This document shows positions 19,318 to 28,079 of a stretch of DNA of 40,842 nucleotides, piece after piece. This DNA is from an uncultured Bacilli bacterium (GTDB taxonomy: Bacteria > Bacillota_I > Bacilli_A > RF39 > UBA660), in the NCBI GenBank assembly GCA_947627675.1, contig CANQWY010000007.1:1-40842 (forward strand), in the 5' to 3' direction. Both the position numbers and the translations under genes were made by a program. The notes beneath the pieces are model-generated. The model was not told the DNA's origin, did not search any database, and worked only from the letters and a program-made list of their open reading frames with translations. Position 1 is the first letter of the stretch. Each line of letters opens with the position of its first letter.

Positions 19318-19851
19318 TTATGCTTTTTCTATTTGATTTAATAAAACTTCAACGCTTGTTTCTTGTCCAAACAAATCAACAATAAGATCAATTTTATTAT
19401 TAGCAATGTCAACTGAAGAAACCTTTCCAAACATTCCTTTAAACGGACCATCAATTATACTAACTTTAGCTCCTGGAACTAAATCTTTGTCAAGTTCCAT
19501 TCTGCTTATTCCCATATTGCTCAATATTTTATCAACCTCATATGGTTGTAATGGAGTAGGTTTAGCCCCTTTACCACTAGAACCAATAAATCCTGTTACT
19601 CCCGGAGTGTTACGAACTATATACCATGCTTCATCAGTCATAATCATCTCAACCAAAATATAACCTGGAAACATTTTTTTCTCTTTTTCTTTGGAAACTC
19701 CATTTTTTACTTCAACTTCTTTTTGCATAGGAACGACTACTCTAAATATATAATCTTGCATTCCCATAGATTCAGCTCTCATTTCAAGCTTTTCTTTAAC
19801 TTTGTTTTCATGACCAGAATAAGTATTAACAACAAACCATTGTTTTTCCAT
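19318..19851 (-). CDS. nusG: Transcription termination/antitermination factor NusG
   Basis: NusG binds the RNA polymerase clamp and modulates pausing, Rho and coupling to ribosomes. The 177-residue protein starts MEKQWFVVNTYSGHENKVKE, has the NGN-domain signature FPGYILVEM and a C-terminal KOW domain (PGAKVSIIDGPFKGMFGKV). It lies 13 nt after secE, with GGAGG before its ATG. Confidence 0.97.
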   Translation of the reverse strand: MEKQWFVVNTYSGHENKVKEKLEMRAESMGMQDYIFRVVVPMQKEVEVKNGVSKEKEKKMFPGYILVEMIMTDEAWYIVRNTPGVTGFIGSSGKGAKPTPLQPYEVDKILSNMGISRMELDKDLVPGAKVSIIDGPFKGMFGKVSSVDIANNKIDLIVDLFGQETSVEVLLNQIEKA

Positions 19852-19864
19852 AAAACCCTCCTAA

Positions 19865-20089
19865 CTATCCTATAAGCGAATGTACAAAAGCAAATAAAAT
19901 ATCAATGAAATAAAAGAATAATGAAAAGAAAACAACGAAAACTAATGTAGAAATAGAATATTTAACTAAATCTTTTCTATCAGTCCAATGAATTCTTTTA
20001 CTCTCTGTTTTTACTCCATGGCAAAATTCCATGAATTTCTCAAATATACTAGTTTTTTCAGACTTAATTGTCTTTTTTTCTTTAGTCAA
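19865..20089 (-). CDS. secE: Preprotein translocase subunit SecE
   Basis: SecE is the small clamp of the SecYEG protein channel. The product has 74 residues and begins (M)TKEKKTIKSEKTSIFEK. A TTG start at 20089 was chosen because AAAGGTG ends 6 nt upstream. The short amphipathic region with WTDRKDLVKYS leads into a single transmembrane helix (STLVFVVFFSLFFYFIDIL). Location just before nusG is the universal bacterial arrangement. No rpmG gene is found beside it, although L33 often sits there in Bacilli. Confidence 0.93.
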   Translation of the reverse strand: MTKEKKTIKSEKTSIFEKFMEFCHGVKTESKRIHWTDRKDLVKYSISTLVFVVFFSLFFYFIDILFAFVHSLIG

Positions 20090-20149
20090 AAATATCACCT
20101 TTTCTTAATTTTTTATAAAATAAAAACACGCTTTCGTGCTGTTAATAGT

Positions 20150-20178
20150 AAAATAGCATAAACAAAAAAGAATGTCAA
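20150..20178 (-). promoter_or_regulatory. secE-nusG promoter
   Basis: On the minus strand, TTGACA (20173-20178) and TATTTT (20150-20155) are 17 nt apart. The leader includes a small CACG/CGTG hairpin followed by T-rich sequence before secE. Confidence 0.75.
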
Positions 20179-20190
20179 ATATTTTTTATA

Positions 20191-20847
20191 TTATCTGCTT
20201 AATATTATCATTAGTGGTATTAAGATTGCAAGTAAAATAATAATTACAGGAAATAAAAATACTTGAATAAAAGCTGCTTTATTATCATCAGTTAAAAGTC
20301 TACCTGCTAATGTACTTTTATTATATGACATATTTTTACCATTTGTACTAATATTACTATTATTACCAAAAGAGGTAGAATCTTTCATTTCTCTTTTGGA
20401 TTTAATATTCATATAATCACTTAAATATACACTAGAACCATTAACAAATATTCCTTTATAATACGCTAAAAAATCATTTGGTATGAAAACAGCAAAATCA
20501 TTGAAATTTTCTTTTAAATACTCTTTATTATCAGGATTAATATAATTCAAACATTCACTATAAATAGCAAGTTCAAAACAAGCTAAATAATATATATTTC
20601 TATTGATAAAATAACTTTTATCACTATCAAGTAAAGAAATAGCAGTATATTTTATATAATCTCCACTAACTAAAATATTATTAATATTAAAATCTTTGAT
20701 ATAATAATTATTCATGTGAAGTTTTTTCATTTCCTTATCCATATTATAAAATAATCTCTTGAATAATTCCAAATCTTTATTATTATTAACATTATGATAT
20801 GATATCCATGAAGCAACGCTTTCAATATTATTATTTTTTTCTTTCAT
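20191..20847 (-). CDS. Unknown tail-anchored membrane protein with a kinase-loop-like motif
   Basis: This 218-residue protein has no signal peptide but a strong C-terminal hydrophobic segment (FIQVFLFPVIIILLAILIPL), ending in SR, so it should be tail-anchored with the soluble part in the cytoplasm. Around residues 40-60, YYIKDFNINNILVSG resembles a kinase catalytic loop (Asp then Asn-Ile-Leu); a later LLDSDKSYFI could be the DFG-like region, but no P-loop-type ATP motif is seen. A Ser/Asn/Gly-rich linker precedes the membrane helix. It lies between the sigma-factor gene and secE. It could be a pseudokinase or an unrelated fold; I do not recognise the family. Confidence 0.6.
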   Translation of the reverse strand: MKEKNNNIESVASWISYHNVNNNKDLELFKRLFYNMDKEMKKLHMNNYYIKDFNINNILVSGDYIKYTAISLLDSDKSYFINRNIYYLACFELAIYSECLNYINPDNKEYLKENFNDFAVFIPNDFLAYYKGIFVNGSSVYLSDYMNIKSKREMKDSTSFGNNSNISTNGKNMSYNKSTLAGRLLTDDNKAAFIQVFLFPVIIILLAILIPLMIILSR

Positions 20848-20908
20848 TTATATCACCTTACTATATAATTATTTTATAATAGTATAAGGAAAAAAACAAA
20901 TAAATATT

Positions 20909-21511
20909 TTAACTTAAGTATTTACATTTTTTGTACTTACTTTTTATACAGACAATACAGCTATATACTTTTTTAATATCAATTGATAATAAAGTAGAGA
21001 TTTCTTTATTGCTAAAACCATTCATTCTAAGCTCAAATACTTGGGAAGCAGTATTATTAAGAGAATTTTTAAAATTAATTATATTTCTAATTTTGTCAGC
21101 AATTATAATATCATTATAAACATTAATATTTGCTGGAATTATCTCATATAAATATGTACCATCACAAACTTGAGTATATAAAGAAATAGTATTTTTGAAA
21201 ATAAGATTTTTATTAGTTAATGCCCTAGTTAAATAATCTGTAATTTTACTTTTTATGCATAAGTAACAATATGTATAAAATTTAATATTTTTACAGGTAT
21301 TAAAATTATTAATAGCATACTCAAGGCCTAATAATGCCTCTTGATATAAATCTTCTTTATCAATAATATCATTATTGCAAATATTAATATATTTATTACA
21401 TAACTTTTTTATTAGGTAATCATATTTATCATATATTATATTTTTATAATTATCGTTTTCATCTTCAATTAAATATAATAGTTCATAGTCATTAATATTT
21501 TTATAATTCAT
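20909..21511 (-). CDS. Sigma-70-family RNA polymerase sigma factor, SigH position
   Basis: The 200-residue protein starts MNYKNINDYELLYLIEDEND. Region 2 is clear (KEDLYQEALLGLEYAINNFN, then TYCYLCIKSKITDYL). The C-terminal region 4 helix-turn-helix reads ASQVFELRMNGFSNKEISTL with IDIKKVYSCI as recognition helix. In Bacilli the sigH gene lies after rlmB and before secE, exactly as here, so this is probably a diverged SigH. It starts 5 nt after the rlmB stop and is cotranscribed. The sequence is very rich in Ile, Asn and Lys, showing rapid evolution. Its promoters cannot be told from this window. Confidence 0.8.
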   Translation of the reverse strand: MNYKNINDYELLYLIEDENDNYKNIIYDKYDYLIKKLCNKYINICNNDIIDKEDLYQEALLGLEYAINNFNTCKNIKFYTYCYLCIKSKITDYLTRALTNKNLIFKNTISLYTQVCDGTYLYEIIPANINVYNDIIIADKIRNIINFKNSLNNTASQVFELRMNGFSNKEISTLLSIDIKKVYSCIVCIKSKYKKCKYLS

Positions 21512-21516
21512 ATAGC

Positions 21517-22212
21517 CTACTTTCTATTGCGAATAACTTCATATATTAAAATACCAGTAGCAACAGAAGCATTAAGACTATTTATCTGTCCATACATAGG
21601 TATACTTGCAATAAAATCGCAAGATTTTTTCACTAAACTTGACATTCCCTTTCCTTCATTACCAATAACTAAACATATTTTTCCATTATAATCAATTTTT
21701 CTAAAATCCGTGCCCTTCATATCTGTACCAACGATCCAAAAATTTTCTTTCTTTAATTTTTCTATCGTTTGAACTAAATTACCAACTTTAGCTATTTTCA
21801 TTCTTAGTAGTGAAGCTGCACTTGTTTTCATAACAGTAGAATTAATTAAAACCTCTCTATCTTTAGGGACAATTATTGCATCAACACCTGCTGCTTCACA
21901 TGTCCTAATGATTGCCCCAAAATTATGAGGATCTTCTATATGATCTAGTAATACTAATAGATTACTTCTATCTATTATATCAGAAAGAGAATAATATTGA
22001 TAATCCGCAACATCTAAAATTATACCTTGATGCAGACCATTTGCAAGTCTATCCATCTCTTCCTTATTTTTAAATTTTACTAAAATACCACTATTTTTAG
22101 CTGTAGAAATTATTTTTTCATCCTTCAGGTTATGTTGAATTATTATATTTTTAATATTTTTTTTATTAAATTTTAAAGTTTCATAAAATACGTTTTTGCC
22201 ATATACTAGCAT
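21517..22212 (-). CDS. rlmB: 23S rRNA (guanosine-2'-O-)-methyltransferase RlmB, SpoU family
   Basis: The 231-residue SpoU/TrmH-type knotted methyltransferase has the three family motifs: NFGAIIRTCEAAGVDAIIVP, LVIGNEGKGMS, and IPMYGQINSLNASVA. It starts MLVYGKNVFYETLKFNKKNI, with the small N-terminal substrate-binding domain. The target is probably the 2'-O of the P-loop guanosine of 23S rRNA. It overlaps the mrnC end by 7 nt, so the two are translationally coupled. Confidence 0.92.
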   Translation of the reverse strand: MLVYGKNVFYETLKFNKKNIKNIIIQHNLKDEKIISTAKNSGILVKFKNKEEMDRLANGLHQGIILDVADYQYYSLSDIIDRSNLLVLLDHIEDPHNFGAIIRTCEAAGVDAIIVPKDREVLINSTVMKTSAASLLRMKIAKVGNLVQTIEKLKKENFWIVGTDMKGTDFRKIDYNGKICLVIGNEGKGMSSLVKKSCDFIASIPMYGQINSLNASVATGILIYEVIRNRK

Positions 22213-22589
22213 ATTTTACCTCCTAAAATTGTATCCATAATACATTTTATTCTAGCATTATTTCCTTTTAAATCAAGATAGCCAATAACCGCTTCTAAAG
22301 ATGTTGCATGTTTATAAGTAATAATATCACAATTTTTAGGATGCCTAGACCCTTTATAATTTCTAGCTCTCTTGATTATAGAAAGCTCATCAGTGTTAAA
22401 AAAATTATTGTTAATTAAGGATTTTAAAAAACTTGCTTGTGCTTTGGCAGAAACATACTTTATAGATTCTTCTTGAAGATTATTAACATTTGAAAAACCT
22501 TTTGCCACTAAAAAATGTCTAACATAATTTTCATATATACCATCACCTAAATAGGCAAGAACTAAAACATTTACTTCTAAAATATTCAT
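22206..22589 (-). CDS. mrnC: Mini-ribonuclease 3
   Basis: The 127-residue protein is an RNase III catalytic domain without a dsRNA-binding domain. It keeps LAYLGDGIYENYVR with the catalytic acidic residues, the ARNYKGSRHPKN segment and the second catalytic Glu in ATSLEAVIGYL. Mini-III matures 23S rRNA termini in Bacilli. It follows cysS by 30 nt, the conserved cysS-mrnC-rlmB order. GAGGTG precedes the ATG. Confidence 0.93.
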   Translation of the reverse strand: MNILEVNVLVLAYLGDGIYENYVRHFLVAKGFSNVNNLQEESIKYVSAKAQASFLKSLINNNFFNTDELSIIKRARNYKGSRHPKNCDIITYKHATSLEAVIGYLDLKGNNARIKCIMDTILGGKIC

Positions 22590-22619
22590 TTAACACCTCA
22601 AAATATAAATATAAACTTA

Positions 22620-24023
22620 TTATATTATTTCATATGTAGTTCCTTCTTTTGTATCTATCAATCTAATATTTAAAGTTAAGAGATAATCTCTAATAGAATC
22701 TGCAGTTATAAAATCTTTATTTTTCTTTGCAATATTTCTTATTTCTATTTTTTTTAATATTTCTTGTTCTAATTCTTTAGAGATGTTATTATTACTATTT
22801 TTATTATTAGTGAGATCCAATGAAAAAACTTTATCCATATCGGTTACTATACAGTATTTTGTTGCATCGTTAATATTATTATCTTTTAAGACGTCATATA
22901 AGATTGTTAGCATTAAAGAAGTATTAATATCATTACAAAAAGCTTCTTTAAATTTACTATTATAGTATTGAACACTTTTTTTATCAATTTCTCCATCTTT
23001 ATTTAGTTTAGATATTTTATTTTTTAACTTATTTAAGGAGTTTTTAGCAATATCCATAGCTTCATAACTAAATACCAATTGACTTCTATAATGACTATTC
23101 AAACAAAAATATCTATAACAAAGTGGATCATATCCTTTTTCTTCTAATAAAGTTAAAGTTAAAAAGTCATTGTTTGATTTTGCCATTTTCCCATTTTTAT
23201 CATTAAGATGAGCTCCATGGAACCAAAAATTACACCATTTATGCCCCAAAAAAGCTTCACTTTGAGCAATTTCATTAGTATGATGCGGAAAAATATTATC
23301 TACACCACCACAATGAATATCTAAATAATCTCCTAACATTTCATATGCAATACCAGAACATTCAATATGCCAACCAGGATATCCTACTCCCCAAGGTGAA
23401 TCCCATTTCATTACCTGATTTTCAAATTTAGAAATTGTAAACCATAAAACAAAGTCTCCTGGATTTTTTTTGGCGCTATCATCAAAAACATCATCTCTAA
23501 CACCAACTAATAATTCAGCAGGGTTCTTTCCGGATAATTTGTAATAATCATCAATTTTACTAATATCAAAATAAACATTTCCATTTGATAAATATGCATA
23601 GCCGTCATTTATTAGTTTATCAATAATTTTAATATATGTATTTATATGGTCACTAGCTTTTTCAATAATGGATGGTTTCTTAATATTTAGTTTACTTAAA
23701 TCCTCAAAAAATACATTTGTATAAAATTCAGCTATTTCGTAAACTGTTTTACCTTCTCTTCTTGCACCTTTTACCATTTTATCTTCACCAGTATCTGAAT
23801 CACTAGTAAGATGACCAACATCAGTAATATTCATACAGCGCATAACTTTATAGCCTAAATATTCTAGGCCTTTTTGTAAAACATCTTCTGAAATATAAGT
23901 GCGTAAATTACCTATATGAGCAAAATGATAAACTGTAGGACCACAAGTGTACATTTTTACTTGTTCTGCATTTTTTGGTACAAACTCCTCTATCTTTTTA
24001 CTCAGTGTATTATATAATTTCAT
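22620..24023 (-). CDS. cysS: Cysteinyl-tRNA synthetase
   Basis: This 467-residue class I synthetase charges tRNA-Cys. It has the zinc and HIGH-region sequence MYTCGPTVYHFAHIGNLRTY, the zinc-site WHIECSG with HCGGVDNIFPHHTNE, and the KMAKSNNDF version of the KMSKS loop. The C-terminal helical and anticodon domains complete the normal length. GTAGGTGATTTT precedes the ATG at 24023. Confidence 0.96.
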   Translation of the reverse strand: MKLYNTLSKKIEEFVPKNAEQVKMYTCGPTVYHFAHIGNLRTYISEDVLQKGLEYLGYKVMRCMNITDVGHLTSDSDTGEDKMVKGARREGKTVYEIAEFYTNVFFEDLSKLNIKKPSIIEKASDHINTYIKIIDKLINDGYAYLSNGNVYFDISKIDDYYKLSGKNPAELLVGVRDDVFDDSAKKNPGDFVLWFTISKFENQVMKWDSPWGVGYPGWHIECSGIAYEMLGDYLDIHCGGVDNIFPHHTNEIAQSEAFLGHKWCNFWFHGAHLNDKNGKMAKSNNDFLTLTLLEEKGYDPLCYRYFCLNSHYRSQLVFSYEAMDIAKNSLNKLKNKISKLNKDGEIDKKSVQYYNSKFKEAFCNDINTSLMLTILYDVLKDNNINDATKYCIVTDMDKVFSLDLTNNKNSNNNISKELEQEILKKIEIRNIAKKNKDFITADSIRDYLLTLNIRLIDTKEGTTYEII

Positions 24024-24062
24024 AAAATCACCTACTTATAATATATAACAAATCACAATATA

Positions 24063-24071
24063 ATTATAACA
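24063..24071 (-). promoter_or_regulatory. Probable extended -10 promoter for cysS-mrnC-rlmB-sigma
   Basis: On the minus strand, TGTTATAAT has a perfect -10 (24063-24068) with a TGn extension, placed after the clpC terminator and about 40 nt before cysS. No good -35 is visible. Confidence 0.45.
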
Positions 24072-24080
24072 TATCTAATT

Positions 24081-24112
24081 AAAAATAAAAGAGCTATACT
24101 TCTAGCTCTTTT
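24081..24112 (-). terminator. Intrinsic terminator of clpC, overlapping its stop codon
   Basis: Arms 24087-24096 and 24103-24112 form a perfect 10-bp stem with a 6-nt loop and a T-rich tail on the minus strand. The clpC TAG stop (24094-24096) lies in the stem. Confidence 0.75.
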
Positions 24113-26394
24113 AAACTAATATTGTTATTACCACTAACAATCATATCTAGAATATATCTATTAATAACATCTTCTATAATTTTATCTACCTTACGTGCGC
24201 CAAATTCTGAATATTGGCTTTTTTCAATTATTTTATCCACAGTTTTTGGGGAAAAATTAATATTTATATCTTTATTTTTATATTCCTTTTTTATTGCATT
24301 TAATTTAGTATTAACAATTTTTTTCATATCAGTATATTCTAATGCCTTAAAATTAAAGATTTTATCAATTCTATTTAGAAATTCAACAGAAAAGAAATCT
24401 TTCATGTCTGTATTATCAATTACCTCATTAAAACCTATACTTTTTTTGGAACAGCCTATATTGGAAGTCATAAATATTATTGTATTTTTAAAATTTATTT
24501 CTCTACCCAATGAATCATGCATAATACCATCATCTAATACTTGTAAAAAAAGTTTTATAACAGATTTATGTGCTTTTTCTATTTCATCTAATAGAATTAC
24601 ACTATGCGGATTATTTCTCACTTTTTCAAGAACATGTTTAGAATCATCATAACCAATATATCCAGGTGGAGAACCAATTATCTTACTAATTGAATGTTCT
24701 TCTTTATATTCGCTCATATCAAGCCTAATAAAATTATCATCACCAAATAATGATTTAGCATATTCCTTTACAAGTAAAGTTTTCCCTGTACCCGTTGGAC
24801 CAATCAATAAGAAGGAATGAGCTCTATCATTAGAAAAGCCAGATTTCATTAATTTAGTAAAATTGCAAATATCTGTAATAACTGTATCTTGCCCCACAAC
24901 TTTTGATAATAAATTTCTTTTTAGCTTGTTTATTAATAAATTACTATTTTTATTTATTTCGTAGATAGGTATTTTTGTTTTTAATTCCACAATTTCAGAA
25001 ACCATTTTTTTTGTTATAACTATAGAATTAATTTTTTTACTAGATCTAAGCATTTTTCTATTTATTTCATCTTCTATAATACATTGTTCATTTTTATATT
25101 TAGCTGCATTTTTAAAATCTTGATTAATAACAGCATCATTCTTATTTTTTATAATAGATTTTAATTTTTTATTTAAATCTTTTACTTGTTTTTCACTTTT
25201 TGTAATATTAAGACTTGCTCTTGCACAAACCTCATCCATAATGTCAATTGATTTATCAGGGTTTTTTTGATTACATATATATTTATCGGTAAGTTCTATA
25301 ATATATTGTAATATTTCATCGCTTATTTTTACATGGTGATAATCTTCATACAATTCTCTTAATCTTAAAAGAATTTTAAGCGTATTATTGTTATTAGGTT
25401 CTTTAATCTCTATTTTTTGAAATCTTCTATCTAAAGCTTTATCTTTTTCTATACTTTGATGGTATTCACTTATTGTAGTAGCCCCGATTATTCTAATTTT
25501 ACCTCTAGCAAGACTAGGTTTTAAAATATTAGAAGCATCAATAGCGCCTTCTGCTCCCCCTGCACCAACTATTGTATGTATTTCATCTATAAATAATATT
25601 ATATTACCATCATTTTCTACTTCTTTTAATATTTTATTAATTCTTTCTTCAAATTCACCTCTATATTTTGTACCAGCTACTAGAGATGCAATTGACACTG
25701 ATAATATTTTTTTATTTTGAAAAAATTTAGGTACATCACCATTTACAATCCTTCTAGCCAACTCTTCAACTATTGCTGTTTTCCCTACACCAGCTTCACC
25801 AATTAATAGTGGATTATTTTTACAACGCCTAGAAAGTATTTCAATTAATCTGTTAACCTCCATATCTCTACATACAACTGGATCTAATTCACTTGCTAAA
25901 GCTTTTTTATTAAAATTAACTGAAAACTCATTAACTATTAATTTCTTCTCTTTTTTACCTTTTTTTATCATTAATTTAGTAGAAAAATCATTATATAAGC
26001 GATCAAGATCAATTCCCATACCTATTAATAATCTAATAGCAACCCCGTCGCCCTCTTCTAACATTGATAAAAAAAGCTGCTCAACTCCAACCTCTTTTAG
26101 GCCTTTTTCTTTAGTATCAAAAATAGCATTTTCTATTATTTTTTTTAAAAGCGGTGTATATAAAAACCAATTATTAGATTTACTCCCTATACCTACAACT
26201 CTAATAATCTCCTTTTTAAAATTGTCATAAGTAATACCAAATTTTTTTAATCTGTTTGTTATATATTGCTTCTTATTAGAAAGAATCGCTAAAAATAAAT
26301 GTTCACTACCAACATAAGGATGATTTAGTTTAGTCATCTCATTCTTTGCTAGTAATAATGTTTTTTGAGCCTCTTCACTAAATTTAGAAAACAT
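24094..26394 (-). CDS. clpC: ATP-dependent Clp protease ATPase subunit ClpC
   Basis: ClpC is the AAA+ unfoldase that feeds ClpP. The start at 26394 (MFSKFSEEAQKTLLLAKNEM) fits the Clp N-domain; an upstream extension of 15 codons lacks homology. Two AAA modules are visible, with Walker A motifs LLIGEAGVGKTAIVEE and LLIGPTGTGKTLLVKE and Walker B ILFIDEIHT and VILLDEIEK. A short coiled middle/UVR-like region (KNAAKYKNEQCIIEDEIN) lies between them, as in ClpC and unlike ClpB. Length is 766, slightly short in the C-terminal part. Neither ctsR nor mcsA/mcsB lies upstream, and no CtsR or CIRCE box was seen. Confidence 0.9.
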   Translation of the reverse strand: MFSKFSEEAQKTLLLAKNEMTKLNHPYVGSEHLFLAILSNKKQYITNRLKKFGITYDNFKKEIIRVVGIGSKSNNWFLYTPLLKKIIENAIFDTKEKGLKEVGVEQLFLSMLEEGDGVAIRLLIGMGIDLDRLYNDFSTKLMIKKGKKEKKLIVNEFSVNFNKKALASELDPVVCRDMEVNRLIEILSRRCKNNPLLIGEAGVGKTAIVEELARRIVNGDVPKFFQNKKILSVSIASLVAGTKYRGEFEERINKILKEVENDGNIILFIDEIHTIVGAGGAEGAIDASNILKPSLARGKIRIIGATTISEYHQSIEKDKALDRRFQKIEIKEPNNNNTLKILLRLRELYEDYHHVKISDEILQYIIELTDKYICNQKNPDKSIDIMDEVCARASLNITKSEKQVKDLNKKLKSIIKNKNDAVINQDFKNAAKYKNEQCIIEDEINRKMLRSSKKINSIVITKKMVSEIVELKTKIPIYEINKNSNLLINKLKRNLLSKVVGQDTVITDICNFTKLMKSGFSNDRAHSFLLIGPTGTGKTLLVKEYAKSLFGDDNFIRLDMSEYKEEHSISKIIGSPPGYIGYDDSKHVLEKVRNNPHSVILLDEIEKAHKSVIKLFLQVLDDGIMHDSLGREINFKNTIIFMTSNIGCSKKSIGFNEVIDNTDMKDFFSVEFLNRIDKIFNFKALEYTDMKKIVNTKLNAIKKEYKNKDININFSPKTVDKIIEKSQYSEFGARKVDKIIEDVINRYILDMIVSGNNNISLKELEV

Positions 26395-26472
26395 ATTTTC
26401 ACATTCCTTTCTATTACATTTTATGTATATTTTAACCAAAAAGGCAATAAATTATGTTCCAAAAAAAGTGAC

Positions 26473-26499
26473 AAAAAAAAGAAGTCACACGGACTTCTT
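26473..26499 (-). terminator. Intrinsic terminator of the permease gene
   Basis: Arms AAGAAGTC / GACTTCTT (26479-26486 and 26492-26499) with a 5-nt loop are followed on the minus strand by a run of eight T. It sits just after the permease stop codon. Confidence 0.8.
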
Positions 26500-26507
26500 A
26501 TACTCTA

Positions 26508-27920
26508 CTAAATTAAAACTAGTATTGTAAATATAATTAATAATACAACTAATATTTCAATAGCTAATTTCCAAATGCATTTTAACCATTCTTTGAATGT
26601 TACATTTAAATATGAAAGAGTAGCCATCAATATAACACTAGTTGGAACTATTAACATAGCAAAGCCATAAATTGCTTGGAAAATTATCCAAATAATCGGA
26701 TATACTGCTTCATCTTTTACAATACTAACTAAGTAAGGTACTGCACTATTGAAAGCATACATAGGATCTGCATTAAACAAACTTGAAAGTAATGCAACCA
26801 AACTTGCTGTAAATACATTAAATCCTTTTGTTATTTCTAAAATTGCCTTATAAATAACTAATTGGAATGGATGATATGTAACAAGCACTAATCCTGTATA
26901 AATCATTATCGTAACAACTGCTGGCTGTAGGGCTTCTTTACCACCTTTTATAAATCTTTGTAACAAATCACTAAATTTAACCTTATATATAAGAGATAAA
27001 ATAACGGTAGCAATTAGAATACATAAACTTAATTCTGTAAGTGTCCAATTTCCAAATGCATTAACTGTACCCAAAATTTTACCAAATATAGGGAATCCAA
27101 ATAGTTTGAAACCTGTTACTGCACTAGTAGCAGTTTCAAATATATCAAGATTAAACACACCAGTCCAAGATATAAATGATAATATCATTATAATTAATAA
27201 TAAGTCTAACACTAATACTAGTGGCCAAACTTTTACATTTTTGCTATCTTTAGCTTTAATTGCCTCTGGCACATAATAATCCATTAATTTATCATCTGTT
27301 TTAGATTTCTTAGGCATTTTCTTAATATACATCATTGTATTAACTATAAGAAGAATTAACCCAATAACTAATATAATAATTTTTGTTATTATTTGATTAT
27401 AGACATCTAATGATAAACTATTAGCTAGTATACTAATATTGTTATAAGCAAAAGTTGTTCCCATTAAACCAACACAAACACTACCTACTGTAGTTAAAAG
27501 GGCAACGATTTTATCATATCCCATTAAAATTACTAGTGAAATTACAAATGGGAAAAATAATATTAATCCATAATTTAAACCACAAATAGAAGTTATTACT
27601 GCAAATAATATCATTATTATCGAAATAGCAATTTTTGAGTGATCTTTAAATTTATTAGTAATTTTATCTAATAAAATTCTATATGCATTAATTTTATTAA
27701 GTACACCATAGAAACCTCCAACAATAAGAACATAAATAGCAATATATCCAAAATATTGAATGGCAGTTATTGGATATGATGAAATATCAAATAATCCCAT
27801 TTGGACTCTTCCTTGTGACACATAGCTAGATTGAAAATAAGCTGCCGGTAATATCCAAGTAAGAAGTAAAAATAATGCTAAAGTTAATAGAACGACTTTA
27901 ACTACATTATGTCTCTTCAT
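26508..27920 (-). CDS. YfcC/AbgT-type membrane permease
   Basis: The 470-residue protein has about 12 hydrophobic segments and no signal peptide. It starts MKRHNVVKVVLLTLALFLLL and the first helices are followed by the ILPAAYF stretch typical of YfcC-family carriers, which lie in the ion-transporter/AbgT superfamily and are often annotated as amino-acid or C4-dicarboxylate permeases. The mirror-related halves show SICGLNYGLILFFPFVIS and LLSSLFNADPMYAFNSAVPY. Substrate is unknown. It stands alone, with its own promoter and terminator. GGGAGGAGAT precedes the ATG. Confidence 0.8.
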   Translation of the reverse strand: MKRHNVVKVVLLTLALFLLLTWILPAAYFQSSYVSQGRVQMGLFDISSYPITAIQYFGYIAIYVLIVGGFYGVLNKINAYRILLDKITNKFKDHSKIAISIIMILFAVITSICGLNYGLILFFPFVISLVILMGYDKIVALLTTVGSVCVGLMGTTFAYNNISILANSLSLDVYNQIITKIIILVIGLILLIVNTMMYIKKMPKKSKTDDKLMDYYVPEAIKAKDSKNVKVWPLVLVLDLLLIIMILSFISWTGVFNLDIFETATSAVTGFKLFGFPIFGKILGTVNAFGNWTLTELSLCILIATVILSLIYKVKFSDLLQRFIKGGKEALQPAVVTIMIYTGLVLVTYHPFQLVIYKAILEITKGFNVFTASLVALLSSLFNADPMYAFNSAVPYLVSIVKDEAVYPIIWIIFQAIYGFAMLIVPTSVILMATLSYLNVTFKEWLKCIWKLAIEILVVLLIIFTILVLI

Positions 27921-27941
27921 AAAATATCTCCTCCCACTTTA

Positions 27942-27982
27942 ATTATACTATAATATCTTTATATTACAAGAGTTTTAACTCT
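27942..27982 (-). promoter_or_regulatory. Permease promoter with an adjacent small palindrome
   Basis: On the minus strand, TTGTAA (27964-27969) and TATAAT (27942-27947) have a 16-nt spacer. A palindrome AGAGTTTTAACTCT (27970-27983) abuts the upstream side of the -35 and could be an operator, though chance cannot be excluded. Confidence 0.5.
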
Positions 27983-28079
27983 ATTTTAATGAAATTTTGG
28001 TGAAAAATATACCTATTTTTTCCATTTTTATACATTATATAATCACTAAATAGTTTTTGATAAATCTAAATTTTTAAAT

